From contig JACDGV010000004.1 of NCBI GenBank assembly GCA_013821425.1, forward strand, positions 1-64,000: a DNA stretch of 64,000 nt, in the 5' to 3' direction. This DNA is from Nitrosospira sp. GTDB taxonomy: Bacteria > Pseudomonadota > Gammaproteobacteria > Burkholderiales > Nitrosomonadaceae. Below, one piece after another: positions 29,947 through 40,372 of the stretch (position 1 is the first letter of the stretch; each line of letters starts with the position of its first letter). The notes under the pieces are model-generated. The model saw only the letters and a list, made by a program, of their open reading frames with translations. It was not told the origin of the DNA and ran no database searches. Position numbers and translations under genes: made by a program.

Positions 29947-31566
29947 ATGCAACCCACACTTGAAGGCATAGCCGGTGATACAGCCTCCTGCTACCCAAAT
30001 TCAGTAGCCTTATCCCGCCGTGTTTCTGGCGCGATGCTATGGTCCGTTTTAAGTTGCATGACTGCTCTTCTGCCTTTTACCGCGTTTGCGCACGCGATCC
30101 CGTATCCAGTCAGCAAACTGCTCAGGCAGGCAGGCATTCCGGAGACCGCCACTGCAGTTTATGTTCATAAGATCGGCTCAGCCCAACCACTGCTCGCCAT
30201 CAATTCCTCGGCAGCGATGAACCCCGCATCGGTGATGAAGCTGGTCACTACTTTTGCCGGACTGGAACTGTTGGGACCGGCTCATACGTGGAAAACGGAA
30301 GTGTATGCCAACGGCCTTCTGAATGGCGATACCCTTCAGGGCGATCTGGTGATTAAAGGCTACGGCGACCCCAGGCTGAATCTGGAAAATTTCTGGCTGC
30401 TCACGCGGCGCCTGCGCCAGGGCGGATTACGCGATATTACGGGAGACCTAGTGCTGGATGGCAGCCATTTCGATCTGCCAAACGGCGACCCGGCGCTCTT
30501 CGACGGCAAGCCCCACCGCTCCTACAACGTTCTTCCCGAAGCGCTGCTCGTCAACTACCGTACGCTTGCGCTAAGGCTAATTCCGCAACCGACAAGCAGA
30601 AGCGTCAGAATCCTTGCCGATCCGTTGCTAGCCTCGCTGGAACTCAGGAATGGGCTAAGGCTTGTCAAGGGATCCTGCAATGATTGGCGAGACGCAATCG
30701 ATGCCGATGTCCGTACGCGCACAAACGGGGATGTTCGCGTATCGGTCGCCCTCAAAGGCAGTTATTCCACTGATTGCGGCGAAAGAACCCTCTATCTCGG
30801 CGTGCATGATGCGGGCGATTATATCTTCGGCCTCTTCAAACAATTATGGGAAGAACAGGGCGGCCTCATTCGAGGCAAGGTACGCGGCGGGACAGCGCCG
30901 GAAGGGACCATTCCCCTGGAAACGCATCAATCTCCCCCGCTTGCGGATATTGTTCGGGATATCAACAAATTCAGCAATAACACCGCGGCGCGGCAATTAT
31001 ACCTTGCGTTGGGTCTGACCAGCGGGCGGACGCCTCGCGTGCCGGTCCAAAGCACCGGGGGCGTCGCAACCGAGGTTGACAATACAGCGGACAACAGCGG
31101 GACTAACAGCGCAATCAGCAAGGATGCGGGTGATACGCCGCGCGCAACGCTCGCAAAATCGGGGGTGGCGATTCAAGGCTGGTTGACATCGAGAGGTCTC
31201 AGTTTCCCGGAACTGTTGATCGAAAATGGCTCGGGATTATCACGCAATGAGCGCATCAGCGCAGGTCACGTAGGAAAGCTCCTGCTCGCGGCCTTCGAAA
31301 GCCCCGTGATGCCCGAGTTCATTTCCTCCTTGCCAATCGCGGCAGTTGACGGAACGATGAAAAAACGCCTGAACGGCAGCGCTACGGCCGGCCAGGCCCA
31401 CGTCAAGACCGGTTTGCTTGAAGGCGTGAGAACCATCGCAGGTTACGTACTCGACAAATCGGGCAGACGCGTGGTTGTGGTTTTTATGGTCAATCATCCG
31501 AGGGCAGGACACGCTCAGCCTGCAATGGATGAGCTGCTGCACTGGGTTTATGAGCATGCCCCGTAA
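29947..31566 (+). CDS. dacB: D-alanyl-D-alanine carboxypeptidase/endopeptidase (PBP4 type)
   Basis: This periplasmic penicillin-binding protein of the class C type trims or cuts peptidoglycan cross-links. The active-site motifs are intact: SxxK as SVMK, SxN as SNN in NKFSNNTAARQL, and KTG in HVKTGLLEG. A signal peptide is visible (MLWSVLSCMTALLPFTAFAHA). ATG 29947 (539 residues) avoids overlap with bioA; ATG 30034, right before the hydrophobic core, is an alternative and would give a more normal signal peptide. The gene ends within a 29-base tandem duplication that repeats its last codons and stop. Confidence 0.92.
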   Translation: MQPTLEGIAGDTASCYPNSVALSRRVSGAMLWSVLSCMTALLPFTAFAHAIPYPVSKLLRQAGIPETATAVYVHKIGSAQPLLAINSSAAMNPASVMKLVTTFAGLELLGPAHTWKTEVYANGLLNGDTLQGDLVIKGYGDPRLNLENFWLLTRRLRQGGLRDITGDLVLDGSHFDLPNGDPALFDGKPHRSYNVLPEALLVNYRTLALRLIPQPTSRSVRILADPLLASLELRNGLRLVKGSCNDWRDAIDADVRTRTNGDVRVSVALKGSYSTDCGERTLYLGVHDAGDYIFGLFKQLWEEQGGLIRGKVRGGTAPEGTIPLETHQSPPLADIVRDINKFSNNTAARQLYLALGLTSGRTPRVPVQSTGGVATEVDNTADNSGTNSAISKDAGDTPRATLAKSGVAIQGWLTSRGLSFPELLIENGSGLSRNERISAGHVGKLLLAAFESPVMPEFISSLPIAAVDGTMKKRLNGSATAGQAHVKTGLLEGVRTIAGYVLDKSGRRVVVVFMVNHPRAGHAQPAMDELLHWVYEHAP

Positions 31567-31597
31567 ACCACTGGGTTTATGAGCATGCCCCGTAAAT
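31540..31597 (+). repeat. 29-base tandem duplication over the dacB stop codon
   Basis: The bases from 31540 recur after 29 bases (31569), identical over the first 28 positions. The first copy encodes the last residues (HWVYEHAP) and stop of dacB. The second copy is downstream, out of frame with it and untranslated. Confidence 0.9.
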
Positions 31598-31736
31598 CCC
31601 TTCCTCACGGCGCCCAAGATGTTCATCTTTCATCTGTCGAGCAGCAAGGCTCCCGGGCAAACGGTCTATCTGATCGGGTGCTGGCCGGCCCATCCTCCAT
31701 CAAGCGACATTGAGCTGATCAGCGAAAAAACCCGCT

Positions 31737-33221
31737 CTAGTCAAACTTGCTGTCCAGTCCCCGCTCTGCAATTTCCGCAGCCTTCAACAGCGCCTTAGCC
31801 TTGTTTTGGGTTTCTACCCATTCGCTTTGCGGCACGGAATCGGCAACGATACCGGCGCCTGCCTGGACGTATAACGTGCCGTCCTTGATGATACCCGTTC
31901 TGATTGCAATGGCCAGATCCATATCCCCATTGAATCCCATATAGCCGACCGCGCCGGCATAGATACCGCGTCTCGACACCTCCAGCTCATCGATGATTTC
32001 CATTGCCCGCACTTTGGGGGCACCGCTCACGGTACCCGCGGGAAAAGTGGCGCGTAGCACATCCATTGCGCTCAGGCCGGGCTTGAGCCTGCCCTCGACA
32101 TTGGAAACAATATGCATGACGTGCGAGTAGCGTTCGATCTGCATGTTTTCCGTGACCTTCACTGTCCCGGTCTGTGCGACACGCCCGACATCATTGCGCC
32201 CCAGATCCATCAACATGACATGTTCGGCCCGCTCCTTTGGATCCGCAAGCAGATCGGTTGCCAGCGCAGCATCTTCCCCCGAGGTTTTTCCGCGCGGGCG
32301 AGTGCCGGCGATAGGACGGGCGGTTACAATATCGCCTTCCAGGCGGACCAGGATCTCTGGTGACGCACCGACTACATGGAAACCGCCCAGGTGGTAGTAA
32401 AACATGTAGGGCGAAGGATTGAGGCTGCGCAAGGCGCGGTACAGCGCCAGCGCCGAAGCATCGTAAGGCTTGCTGGTGCGCTGCGAAAGCACCACCTGCA
32501 TAATGTCGCCATCGAAGATATAGCGTTTTGCACGTTCCACCGCCGTTATGAAATCGGCTTCGCTGAATTCCGAAACAGCCTCTCCCGGCTTGCCCGGCAC
32601 TTCCACTGGAATCTCCACCGGTTTACGGAGATTTGTCAGCAATTCTCTCAGGCGTTGCCTTGCGGCTGGGTACGCACCGCCTACGGCCGGGTCCGCATAA
32701 GTGATAAGGTAGAGCTTGCCGGAAAGGTTATCCACTACCGCCAGTTCTTCAGACAGCAGTAGTAGCATATCCGGGGTGTCGAGCGTATCCGGGCGTATCC
32801 ATGAACGGGGGGGCGCCGCCAGCTTGCGCTCGATGTACCGCACCGTATCATAGGAGAAATAGCCGGCCAGACCCCCGCAAAAACGCGGCAACCCCGGGTA
32901 TGGCGCCGCCTTGAAGCGCGCAAGGAAGGATTGAATAAAAGCCAGCGGGTCTTCCGACTCGATCGGCTGTCCTGCCGTGCCATCGATAAGGCTGATGCGG
33001 CTACCGCGGACCTCAATGCGGATGGCTGCGGGAAGGCCGATAAATGAATAGCGTCCGAAGCGCTCCCCCCCCTGCACCGATTCCAGCAAATAAGAATAGG
33101 GACAGTTCGCCAGCTTCAGATAAACCGATAAGGGAGTGTCGAGATCGGCAAAGGTCTCAAGCACCAGGGGGATACGGTTATAGCCCTGTGACGCAAGATC
33201 GTTGAATTCGGTTTCGGTCAT
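31737..33221 (-). CDS. trpE: Anthranilate synthase component I
   Basis: TrpE makes anthranilate from chorismate with ammonia from TrpG, opening tryptophan synthesis. The N-terminal feedback segment [18 protein letters not shown] and the catalytic chorismate region ([38 protein letters not shown]) are present. The ATG at 33221 gives 494 residues; the track start at 33239 adds six residues without support. It comes after rpe and gph on the same strand, 145 bases after gph, a known betaproteobacterial order; trpG is not in the window. Confidence 0.95.
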   Translation of the reverse strand: MTETEFNDLASQGYNRIPLVLETFADLDTPLSVYLKLANCPYSYLLESVQGGERFGRYSFIGLPAAIRIEVRGSRISLIDGTAGQPIESEDPLAFIQSFLARFKAAPYPGLPRFCGGLAGYFSYDTVRYIERKLAAPPRSWIRPDTLDTPDMLLLLSEELAVVDNLSGKLYLITYADPAVGGAYPAARQRLRELLTNLRKPVEIPVEVPGKPGEAVSEFSEADFITAVERAKRYIFDGDIMQVVLSQRTSKPYDASALALYRALRSLNPSPYMFYYHLGGFHVVGASPEILVRLEGDIVTARPIAGTRPRGKTSGEDAALATDLLADPKERAEHVMLMDLGRNDVGRVAQTGTVKVTENMQIERYSHVMHIVSNVEGRLKPGLSAMDVLRATFPAGTVSGAPKVRAMEIIDELEVSRRGIYAGAVGYMGFNGDMDLAIAIRTGIIKDGTLYVQAGAGIVADSVPQSEWVETQNKAKALLKAAEIAERGLDSKFD

Positions 33222-33308
33222 GATTAAACCCGCAAACAAACAGAAAAAGAAAAAAGATTACGATAGCCGGCATCAGCGTTCCCTCAAGTACGCCAACGGA
33301 CAAAGTTC

Positions 33309-33325
33309 CGGCACCGAAGGTGCCG
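33309..33325. terminator. hairpin between gph and trpE
   Basis: CGGCACC and GGTGCCG form a perfect 7-base-pair stem around three bases (TTC on the minus strand), giving a CUUCGG-type loop. There is no T-run on the gph-trpE strand, so it may be a processing or attenuation element; I see no leader peptide with tryptophan codons. Confidence 0.35.
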
Positions 33326-33366
33326 TATTTTGGCCACGTAACTTTCCATTTCCGTTTTCTCGCCGA

Positions 33367-34101
33367 TCATGACAAATTCCGGATAAGCTTTGCTGCCCCG
33401 TATAATGAAGGAACGATAGCATCGCAATCAAGTTCACGCACATCCCTTCCTTCGTTGTAGCCATACGGTACGCAAAAGACGTGACAGCCGGCGGCTCGCG
33501 CCGCCTGCGCATCATTCAGCGAGTCGCCGATCAGCACCATTTCGTTCGGATGGATTGTGAAGTATTCGCAGGCGTGCAGCAAAGGCATTGGATCGGGCTT
33601 CTTCCTCGGCAGGCTATCGCCCGAAAGGACAATTTCAAAAAAATCCAGCAGTTTAGTCGCGCGAAGTAGCGGCAGGGTAAAGGCCTCGGCCTTGTTGGTA
33701 ACGCAGGCAAGCCGAAAACCCCCATCCCGCAGAGCGTTCAATCCTTCCAGTACGCCTGGATAGGGCTGCGTGCTCACGCAAAGCGTTTTCGCATAGTTGC
33801 GCTCATATATCGGCATCGCCCTGTCGAACAGTTCGGCGTCGGGCTCGCCATTCAGGCTCCCGGTAAGGGAGCGCTTTACCAATTTCTGTATGCCTTTGCC
33901 GATATAGGATCGAATGGTTTCCAGCGATAGCTCCGCTCTGCCCAGTTCCCTTAGCGTCATGTTGGCTGCAGTGGCCAGGTCGCTCGCCGTATCGAGGAGC
34001 GTACCGTCCAGATCGATCATTACGGCTTTGACAAAAAAGGGAACGTTCGTCTCAATCGCAGGGACGTCGATTTTCGGCTTCGGGACTGAGGTTTCGTTCA
34101 C
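33367..34101 (-). CDS. gph: Phosphoglycolate phosphatase (HAD superfamily)
   Basis: Gph hydrolyses 2-phosphoglycolate from DNA repair or the RubisCO side reaction. HAD motifs are in order: DLDGTLLDT with the nucleophile and acid aspartates, VTNK, KKPDP and GDSLNDAQAA. The chain is 244 residues. The start is GTG at 34101, since no ATG lies upstream of the first motif in frame other than the one inside it; the ribosome-binding site is weak. It sits between rpe and trpE. The N-terminal 25 residues before the motif are longer than usual. Confidence 0.92.
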   Translation of the reverse strand: MNETSVPKPKIDVPAIETNVPFFVKAVMIDLDGTLLDTASDLATAANMTLRELGRAELSLETIRSYIGKGIQKLVKRSLTGSLNGEPDAELFDRAMPIYERNYAKTLCVSTQPYPGVLEGLNALRDGGFRLACVTNKAEAFTLPLLRATKLLDFFEIVLSGDSLPRKKPDPMPLLHACEYFTIHPNEMVLIGDSLNDAQAARAAGCHVFCVPYGYNEGRDVRELDCDAIVPSLYGAAKLIRNLS

Positions 34102-34243
34102 GTATCGTCTCTAATAATCGGCAAGATCATGTGGCAGTGCGAAATACCGTGCCTGGCATGGGGAAAGCAGGGGAATTCAGCCTGCAGAAAGAATGACCCC
34201 CCAGCCCATTGAGCCTGGAGTGGACCGGAGAGCCAAATCGCGG

Positions 34244-34927
34244 TCATGCTTTCGCTAACTCTGCCCGCAAAGCACCCACGATGCTGTCGTAGCGATGCGG
34301 GTCCCCATCCCGGCCCGCGCCGTAAATTGCAGAGCCGGCAACGAAGGTATCGGCCCCGGCACGAGCGATCTCGGCGATATTATCCGTTTTTACGCCGCCA
34401 TCAATCTCCAATAGAATGTCCTTGCCGGTTTCGTCTATCCGGGCCCGCACCGCCCTGAGTTTGACTAATGCTTCTGGTATGAATTTCTGTCCGCCAAAAC
34501 CGGGGTTCACCGACATGATCAGCACCAGGTCCAGTTTTTCGAGTACGTGATCGAGATAATACAAAGGCGTGGCAGGGTTGAACACTAGGCCGGCCTTGCA
34601 ACCCTGTTCATGAATGAGCCCGATGGTGCGATCGATATGCCGGGATGCTTCCGGATGGAAAGAAATAATATTGGCCCCGGCCTTGGCGAAATCAGGAATG
34701 ATGCGGTCCACCGGCTCAACCATGAGGTGCACGTCGATAATTGCATCGGTGAGGGGCCTGATTGCCTCGCATACCAGCGGACCAATGGTTAGATTGGGCA
34801 CATAGTGGTTATCCATCACATCAAAGTGTATGAAATCGGCCCCTGAATCGATAACGGCCGTGATTTCCTCACCCAACTTGGCAAAATTTGCAGAAAGAAT
34901 ACTCGGGGCGATGCGATAGGTAGCCAT
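34244..34927 (-). CDS. rpe: Ribulose-phosphate 3-epimerase
   Basis: Rpe interconverts ribulose 5-phosphate and xylulose 5-phosphate in the pentose phosphate and Calvin cycles. The barrel motifs [44 protein letters not shown] and [10 protein letters not shown] are intact. ATG 34927 gives 227 residues and is the family start; the track start at 34969 is too long. An AGGA site lies about 11 bases upstream. It is the first gene of rpe-gph-trpE and is divergent from apaG. Confidence 0.97.
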   Translation of the reverse strand: MATYRIAPSILSANFAKLGEEITAVIDSGADFIHFDVMDNHYVPNLTIGPLVCEAIRPLTDAIIDVHLMVEPVDRIIPDFAKAGANIISFHPEASRHIDRTIGLIHEQGCKAGLVFNPATPLYYLDHVLEKLDLVLIMSVNPGFGGQKFIPEALVKLRAVRARIDETGKDILLEIDGGVKTDNIAEIARAGADTFVAGSAIYGAGRDGDPHRYDSIVGALRAELAKA

Positions 34928-35118
34928 GGAGGGTGTCCTTATGTCGAAAGGGCTCCATTTTAACCGCAAATAGGCATTCCGCGCTAACCGTGCTGAGCTT
35001 TCGTATACTGAGGCACCAAAGGGGGACTAGCGCGCTGCAAGTCCGCTTCTACCATGCACAAATGAATTTTGTCGGTGCCACCCTTGCCGTGACCCAAAAA
35101 ATAGTGTGCAATGTAATC

Positions 35119-35502
35119 ATGGCAGAAGGCAAAAAATACGAAATCGTTGTAAAGGTTCATACTACCTACCTTCAGGAGCAATCGGACGAGGCCCTTGATC
35201 GTTATGTATTTGCCTACACGGTCCTCGTTTCCAACAGTGGCAATGTTCCGGCACAGCTCATCAGCCGGCACTGGATTATCGCCGACGGAAATGGCGGGGT
35301 ACAGGAAGTGCGGGGGTTGGGAGTGGTGGGTGAACAACCGCTTCTGAAGCCTGGCGACAGTTATGAATACACGAGTGGCACTGCTATTTCCACTCCTGTC
35401 GGGTCAATGAAGGGCAGCTACCAGATGGTGGCTGAAGATGGCCTTCGCTTCGACGCGCCCATTCCAGAGTTTATCCTGAGCGTTCCCCGGATATTGCATT
35501 AG
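35119..35502 (+). CDS. apaG: ApaG protein (Co2+/Mg2+ efflux-linked)
   Basis: ApaG is a small beta-sandwich protein (127 residues here) named from the E. coli apaGH operon; its exact role is unclear. The start MAEGKKYEIVVKVHTTYL and the conserved segments YTVLVSNSGNVPAQLISRHW and GLGVVGEQPLLKPGDSYEYT are clear. The track ORF begins at 34933, but nearly 60 extra residues would not match the family, so ATG 35119 is used. It stands alone on the plus strand between divergent rpe and convergent der. Confidence 0.93.
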   Translation: MAEGKKYEIVVKVHTTYLQEQSDEALDRYVFAYTVLVSNSGNVPAQLISRHWIIADGNGGVQEVRGLGVVGEQPLLKPGDSYEYTSGTAISTPVGSMKGSYQMVAEDGLRFDAPIPEFILSVPRILH

Positions 35503-35561
35503 GTTCCAGGGAAATCCTAAGGAAACACGCCTCCTGAGCGTTGTTCGAGCTGGATAGGGAA

Positions 35562-36962
35562 TCAGTCGTAGTGCTTTCGGCCGTATCTGCGCCGCCGGTG
35601 AGCCCGCTTTGCGTCAGCCTCGCTTAAAGGTGCCGGACGCTTCCCGGCGTAGGGATTGCGGCCGGTCTTGAACTGAACACGCAATGGCGTACCCTCGAGC
35701 TGGAACGTTTCGCGGAACGTATTTTCGAGATAACGCTGATAAGTGGCCGGTACCCGGTCGAGTGCGGTGCCGTGGATCACGATCAACGGCGGGTTAGAGC
35801 CCCCTTGGTGGGCGTAGCGCAATTTGGGACGGGATACCCCTCCACGGGGCGGTGGCTGCTTCTCTACCGCCGCCAAGAGGGTGCGAGTAAGCTTGGGAGT
35901 GGATAGATTGGCCATCGCGGCTGCATAGGCAGCGTCAATTGACGGCAACAAGCCCTTTATTCCGCCGCCAAGCAGCGCCGAAACGTAGTGAAACCGGGCA
36001 AAATTCATCAGGAAAGGCAATTTCCGGGCGATAGTGCTCTTGATGATATCGCGTTGATAATTGTCCAGGCCGTCCCACTTGTTAACCGCCACGACTAATG
36101 CGCGCCCCGCCTCGAGAATGAACCCCGCGATATGCGTATCCTGATCTGAAATTTCGCTGCTCGCGTCCAGCACGAGTACGACAACATTTGCATCCTCCAC
36201 GGCTTGCAGGGTTTTGACTACCGAGAACTTTTCCACCATTTCCAGCACTTTCCCGCGACGCCGCAAGCCAGCGGTGTCAATCAGCGTATACCGGCGATCG
36301 TTGCGCTCGAAATCAATGTATATGCTGCTGCGGGTGGTTCCAGGCTGGTCAAAGGCGATAACACGCTCCTCTCCCAGCAGAGTGTTCACCAGCGTCGATT
36401 TGCCGACATTCGGGCGTCCCACTATCGCAATTTTCGGATGCCGGTCTTTTTCTTCGTCTTCGGGTTGCTGGAGAAAATCAGCTAGCGCCAACTCCGCCAA
36501 CTCGGTTACATTATCGCCGTGTTCGGCGGAAATCGCGCACGGCTCTCCCAAACCCAGTTCGTGGAATTCAGCGGTGACGACGGACTGCGCCATGCCTTCG
36601 GTTTTATTTACCACCAGCATAATCTTGCGGCCGGTTTTTCGCAGCTGCTCCGCAATGATCCCGTCTTGCTGCGTCAGGCCTTCTCTGCCATCGACGATGA
36701 AAAGCACCAGGTCAGCCTCGTCGATTGCCTGACGCGTCTGCCTGGCCATCTGGTGCAGGATCCCTTGGGTTGCCAATGGCTCGAAACCGCCGGTATCGAC
36801 CACGAGATAGGGTTTATCCCCCAGCCTGCCATGCCCATAGTGGCGATCTCGCGTCAATCCCGGAATATCCGCCACGATTGCATCGCGGCGGCGAGTCAGC
36901 CGATTAAAAAGCGTTGATTTGCCGACATTCGGCCGCCCAACGAGCACGAGAGTCGGTTTCAT
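35562..36962 (-). CDS. der: GTPase Der (EngA), ribosome assembly
   Basis: Der has two tandem GTPase domains and a KH-like domain and helps mature the 50S ribosomal subunit. Both G1 loops read [10 protein letters not shown]3 segments are DTGG and DTAG, and the second G4 is NKWD. The first G4 reads NKTEG, with glutamate in place of aspartate; I recall this as common in the group but have not checked. The 466 residues end in a basic [14 protein letters not shown] tail. It is the last gene of the ndk-to-der run, about 100 bases after bamB. Confidence 0.97.
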   Translation of the reverse strand: MKPTLVLVGRPNVGKSTLFNRLTRRRDAIVADIPGLTRDRHYGHGRLGDKPYLVVDTGGFEPLATQGILHQMARQTRQAIDEADLVLFIVDGREGLTQQDGIIAEQLRKTGRKIMLVVNKTEGMAQSVVTAEFHELGLGEPCAISAEHGDNVTELAELALADFLQQPEDEEKDRHPKIAIVGRPNVGKSTLVNTLLGEERVIAFDQPGTTRSSIYIDFERNDRRYTLIDTAGLRRRGKVLEMVEKFSVVKTLQAVEDANVVVLVLDASSEISDQDTHIAGFILEAGRALVVAVNKWDGLDNYQRDIIKSTIARKLPFLMNFARFHYVSALLGGGIKGLLPSIDAAYAAAMANLSTPKLTRTLLAAVEKQPPPRGGVSRPKLRYAHQGGSNPPLIVIHGTALDRVPATYQRYLENTFRETFQLEGTPLRVQFKTGRNPYAGKRPAPLSEADAKRAHRRRRYGRKHYD

Positions 36963-37064
36963 GATTCAGGTTTTTTTTGGGACGCGCCAGATGCTTTCGG
37001 GCAGAAGGAAAAAATTGAATATCCTTTATATCTTTGAAGGGCACGATGTTCCACGTTTGCTCGC

Positions 37065-38294
37065 CTAAAGGCCAAACGCGTAAATCCCGCCTTTCCGGGT
37101 TTGCACTACGAATCCATTCGGCAGAGATATCGGGCGTGTAACAATGGCGCTGCCGTCAGTAGCCGACCGGGCAACAATGGCGCCGTTGTCACTCCTGACA
37201 AGATTCACATACCCCTGGGAATCCCCCACCGCAATGCCGGTTTCCTGAATAAGCGGCGGGGATAAATTCATTCCATTGAGCAATTCCTGCTTCCAGATGG
37301 GAGTGCCGTCTTTCTTATCGTAGGCGGCGACGCTGCCCTGGCTTTCGCTGATGTAAACGTAGTGGTTATCCATGGCAAGACCAGCGTTACTCGAGATCTC
37401 CCTTGTCCATATCTGGTTGCCGGTGTCGATTTCAAAGCAGGCGACACGTCCCTGATGGGCCGCGGCGCATATCTGCTGTTCATCCATTGCCGGCAAACTG
37501 GTGATGTCCGCGATCCGCTCCAGCTCCGTCGCTCCTCGTGGCCGCGCCACGACCGCTTCCCAGCCCGCGCGACCGCTGTCCAGGTTCATTACTACAAGTT
37601 TTCCGCCGGGAAAGCCGGCGTATACTGTATCATCGGAGATCAGCACGCCGGCGAAACTCCGCACCGTCAGCGATGGAGTAGCCCCCTGGTAAATCCACTT
37701 GCGTTTTCCGCTATCAGCTTCGAGGCCAAAAATCCTGCCGTCTCCGGTGCGGACTACCACCATGCCGCTGGCGGCCCGGGGCGAACTTAGTACTTCGCTG
37801 GATACTTGTGCCGTCCACAGGAGTTTGCCGTTCCCCGCGTCAAACGCCAGCACTTCCCCCTTGAAAGTCCCAACCAGCAACATCCCCTCCCCGGTACCGA
37901 TACCCCCCGACAACTGGCGCTTGGTATCGATAGTCCCGGATTCTTGGCCCGATTCGGGATTAAGGCGCATAAGGTGCCCAGACATGCTGGCTGCATAAAC
38001 CGAGCCGTGCTCCAATACTGGCGAGAATGCTGCGGCGGAACTTTCTTCAATGCTGTTGCGCCACAATGGGCGCAGAGCGGGAATTTTTTCCAGTTGGGCA
38101 ATCTGTTCCGGACTTAGCTCAACAGTCTTGCCACCAAAGAACTCAGTGATGCCCGACACGTCGATATCCGCGACGCTGGTCGCGAGGTCGCGCATCATAT
38201 CCGTGACACCCGCACAGCCGGACAATGCGAATATCGACGTTAGCAGCAAAAGCTGCCGCGAAACAGTATCGGATACGGATTTCTCTTGGGGCAT
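37065..38294 (-). CDS. bamB: Outer membrane protein assembly factor BamB
   Basis: BamB is a beta-propeller lipoprotein of the BAM complex that inserts outer-membrane proteins. The signal and lipobox SIFALSGCAG mark the lipidation cysteine. The mature chain has repeated PQQ-type blades such as VLAFDAGNGKLLWTAQV and VAAYDKKDGTPIWKQEL. At 409 residues it is of normal length. It lies between yfgM and der, the standard position in gamma- and betaproteobacteria. Confidence 0.95.
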   Translation of the reverse strand: MPQEKSVSDTVSRQLLLLTSIFALSGCAGVTDMMRDLATSVADIDVSGITEFFGGKTVELSPEQIAQLEKIPALRPLWRNSIEESSAAAFSPVLEHGSVYAASMSGHLMRLNPESGQESGTIDTKRQLSGGIGTGEGMLLVGTFKGEVLAFDAGNGKLLWTAQVSSEVLSSPRAASGMVVVRTGDGRIFGLEADSGKRKWIYQGATPSLTVRSFAGVLISDDTVYAGFPGGKLVVMNLDSGRAGWEAVVARPRGATELERIADITSLPAMDEQQICAAAHQGRVACFEIDTGNQIWTREISSNAGLAMDNHYVYISESQGSVAAYDKKDGTPIWKQELLNGMNLSPPLIQETGIAVGDSQGYVNLVRSDNGAIVARSATDGSAIVTRPISLPNGFVVQTRKGGIYAFGL

Positions 38295-38427
38295 AATTGC
38301 TCTTCACACGATCGAATGTCGTTACGTTCTTACAGGTGGTATGTATTTCTTGAGCGTTCAGAAGATACCGCGAGATATCGCGCGAGGTTGTCCCCGGTGC
38401 CCTTCCGGTTTTCGCTGGACTTCCCGA

Positions 38428-39069
38428 TCAACTGGCCTCGGGCAATGCGTCAAGCTTCATCTGAACGATATTGAAGTAAGTCCCCTTACCGCCCATTTTG
38501 TCGAGTGCCACCTGATAAGCAGCACGTGCCTCGGCAACTTTGCCCGCCGCTACGAGAATGTCGCCTTTTAGATCCGCGTAGAGACCATCAAAAGAGCCGC
38601 TTTGTTTTTTAGCCTCCAGCACGCGCAGGGCGTCGTCATATTTTTTCTCATCCAGCAATATGCCCGCCAGCCACAGCCGGACCAGCGTTTTTAGCTCATC
38701 TTCCTTTGAATTATCCAGCACCCATTGCAGGCGGCTTCTGGCGTTTTGCAAGTCTTGTCCATCGAAGCTTGCCCGCGCCGAGATTATCGCCGCGCGCGAT
38801 GCATATCCGCTCTCGGAAAAACCTTCCATGAGCAAACCCGCCGCATCGCTGATTCTTTTGGGATCTCCACTCGCCTGAATTTGCAGCAGGGAGTCAAACA
38901 ATTCTGCGGCCTGTTCAAGCTGCTGTTTCTTGTAGTATTTCCACGCCTGCATGCCCGCTACACTAGCAACGGCAACCGCGATGGCCACAATGATGAGTGT
39001 GCCGTATGTATGCCACCAGGATTTCAGCTGGTCTATTTTTTCCTGCTCTTCCGGATCATATACTGCCAT
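38428..39069 (-). CDS. YfgM-like inner-membrane TPR protein
   Basis: This 213-residue protein has a short acidic N-terminus (MAVYDPEEQEKIDQLKSWW), one membrane helix (TLIIVAIAVAVASVAGMQAW) and a periplasmic part with tetratricopeptide-like repeats. In E. coli YfgM works with PpiD near the Sec translocon as a periplasmic chaperone partner; PpiD is encoded about 21 kb away in this window. Its place between hisS and bamB supports the call. Confidence 0.9.
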   Translation of the reverse strand: MAVYDPEEQEKIDQLKSWWHTYGTLIIVAIAVAVASVAGMQAWKYYKKQQLEQAAELFDSLLQIQASGDPKRISDAAGLLMEGFSESGYASRAAIISARASFDGQDLQNARSRLQWVLDNSKEDELKTLVRLWLAGILLDEKKYDDALRVLEAKKQSGSFDGLYADLKGDILVAAGKVAEARAAYQVALDKMGGKGTYFNIVQMKLDALPEAS

Positions 39070-39097
39070 TTCGTTTCCCGAATATAAGATTGTTCGC

Positions 39098-40372
39098 TCA
39101 AGTTCTTTTGATCAGATCCGCCGCTTCCGCGAGTCCAACTCTCATCTGCCCGGCCGCTTCGCGCAAAGGCTTGATGCTTATCTCACCGGCATGCACCTCA
39201 TCGTCGCCGATAATGACGGCGAAGCGCGCGCCGCTGGCATCCGCTTTCCTCATTTGGGCCTTGAAGCCCCCGTTACCGCAATGGAGAATGGCTTTGAGAC
39301 CGCTATCCCGCAGGTGCCTCACGATTTTCCAGGCAAAACCATCCGCAGCCTCGCCCTGATGTATCACGTACGCATCCGGCACAGAACGCGGTATCGTCCC
39401 GCAACTTTCCACCATCAGCGCCAGCACTCTCTCCACCCCCATGGCAAACCCGCAAGCCGCAACCGCGGAGGCTCCCTTTCCGCTAATCTGTTCCACCAGC
39501 CCGTCGTAACGCCCGCCGGCGCACACCGTACCCTGGGCCCCGAGCTTGCCAGTGGTCCATTCGAAGACTGTACGATTGTAATAGTCAAGCCCTCGTACAA
39601 GTCGCGGATTGACCTCGAAGTCCAGCCCCTGGTCGCGCAGGATTTGCTGCAGCTCGTCAAAGTGCGCCAGCGAATCCTCATCCAGATCGTCAAGCAATCT
39701 CGGGGCCCCATCAATGATATCCCTCATTTCGGGATTCTTGCTATCGAGTATTCGCAATGGGTTACTGTGCAACCGCCTGGAGGCATCGTCGTCGAGCTTA
39801 CCGAGGTGGCTCTCCAGGTACCTGATCAAACGCGATCGGTGCAATGCACGGGAGGCCGAACTGCCCAGCGTGCCGATTTCCAGGCGGACATCCGAAATAC
39901 CCAGTTTCTTCCATAATTCCGCACACATGACAATGAGCTCGGCATCAATGTCCGGGCCGGCGTAACCCAGCGCTTCGGCGCCTACCTGATGAAACTGGCG
40001 ATAACGTCCTTTCTGCGGCCGCTCGTGACGAAACATCGGGCCGGAATAGTACAGTCTTTGCGGCCCCGCATACAGCAGGTTATGTTCCAGCGCTGCGCGC
40101 ACACAGGAAGCGGTTCCTTCAGGCCGCAACGTCAAACTGTCGCCATTGAGATGATCCAGGAACGAATACATCTCTTTCTCGACGATGTCGGTCACTGCGC
40201 CGATGGAACGCACGAACAAGTCGGTTTGCTCGACTATCGGCATGCGGATGTTCCGGTAGCCATAAGCCGCCATCAAATCACGTACAACCTCCTCGAAGAA
40301 CTCCCAAAGGTAAATCTGATCAGGCAGGATGTCGTTCATCCCGCGAATGGCTTGTATCCCTCTAGTGGACAT
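39098..40372 (-). CDS. hisS: Histidine-tRNA ligase
   Basis: HisRS charges tRNA-His and acts as a class II homodimer. Seen are motif 2 with [21 protein letters not shown], the histidine-specific segments [15 protein letters not shown] and AGGRYDGL, motif 3 ([12 protein letters not shown]) and the anticodon-binding C-terminus. The length of 424 is standard. Its start overlaps the 3' end of ispG by 11 bases, so the two are translationally linked. Confidence 0.97.
   Translation of the reverse strand: MSTRGIQAIRGMNDILPDQIYLWEFFEEVVRDLMAAYGYRNIRMPIVEQTDLFVRSIGAVTDIVEKEMYSFLDHLNGDSLTLRPEGTASCVRAALEHNLLYAGPQRLYYSGPMFRHERPQKGRYRQFHQVGAEALGYAGPDIDAELIVMCAELWKKLGISDVRLEIGTLGSSASRALHRSRLIRYLESHLGKLDDDASRRLHSNPLRILDSKNPEMRDIIDGAPRLLDDLDEDSLAHFDELQQILRDQGLDFEVNPRLVRGLDYYNRTVFEWTTGKLGAQGTVCAGGRYDGLVEQISGKGASAVAACGFAMGVERVLALMVESCGTIPRSVPDAYVIHQGEAADGFAWKIVRHLRDSGLKAILHCGNGGFKAQMRKADASGARFAVIIGDDEVHAGEISIKPLREAAGQMRVGLAEAADLIKRT

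Noticed and set aside
31616-31800. 57-codon plus-strand frame starting at the ATG after dacB
   Set aside because: It has no ribosome-binding site and runs into the end of trpE on the other strand.
35503-35561. possible further dispersed-repeat copy with CTAAGGAAACACG
   Set aside because: Only the first eight bases match the repeat, which is too short to separate from chance.
38951-39916. 321-codon plus-strand ORF opposite yfgM and hisS
   Set aside because: It spans the ends of two real minus-strand genes and has no recognisable domain.
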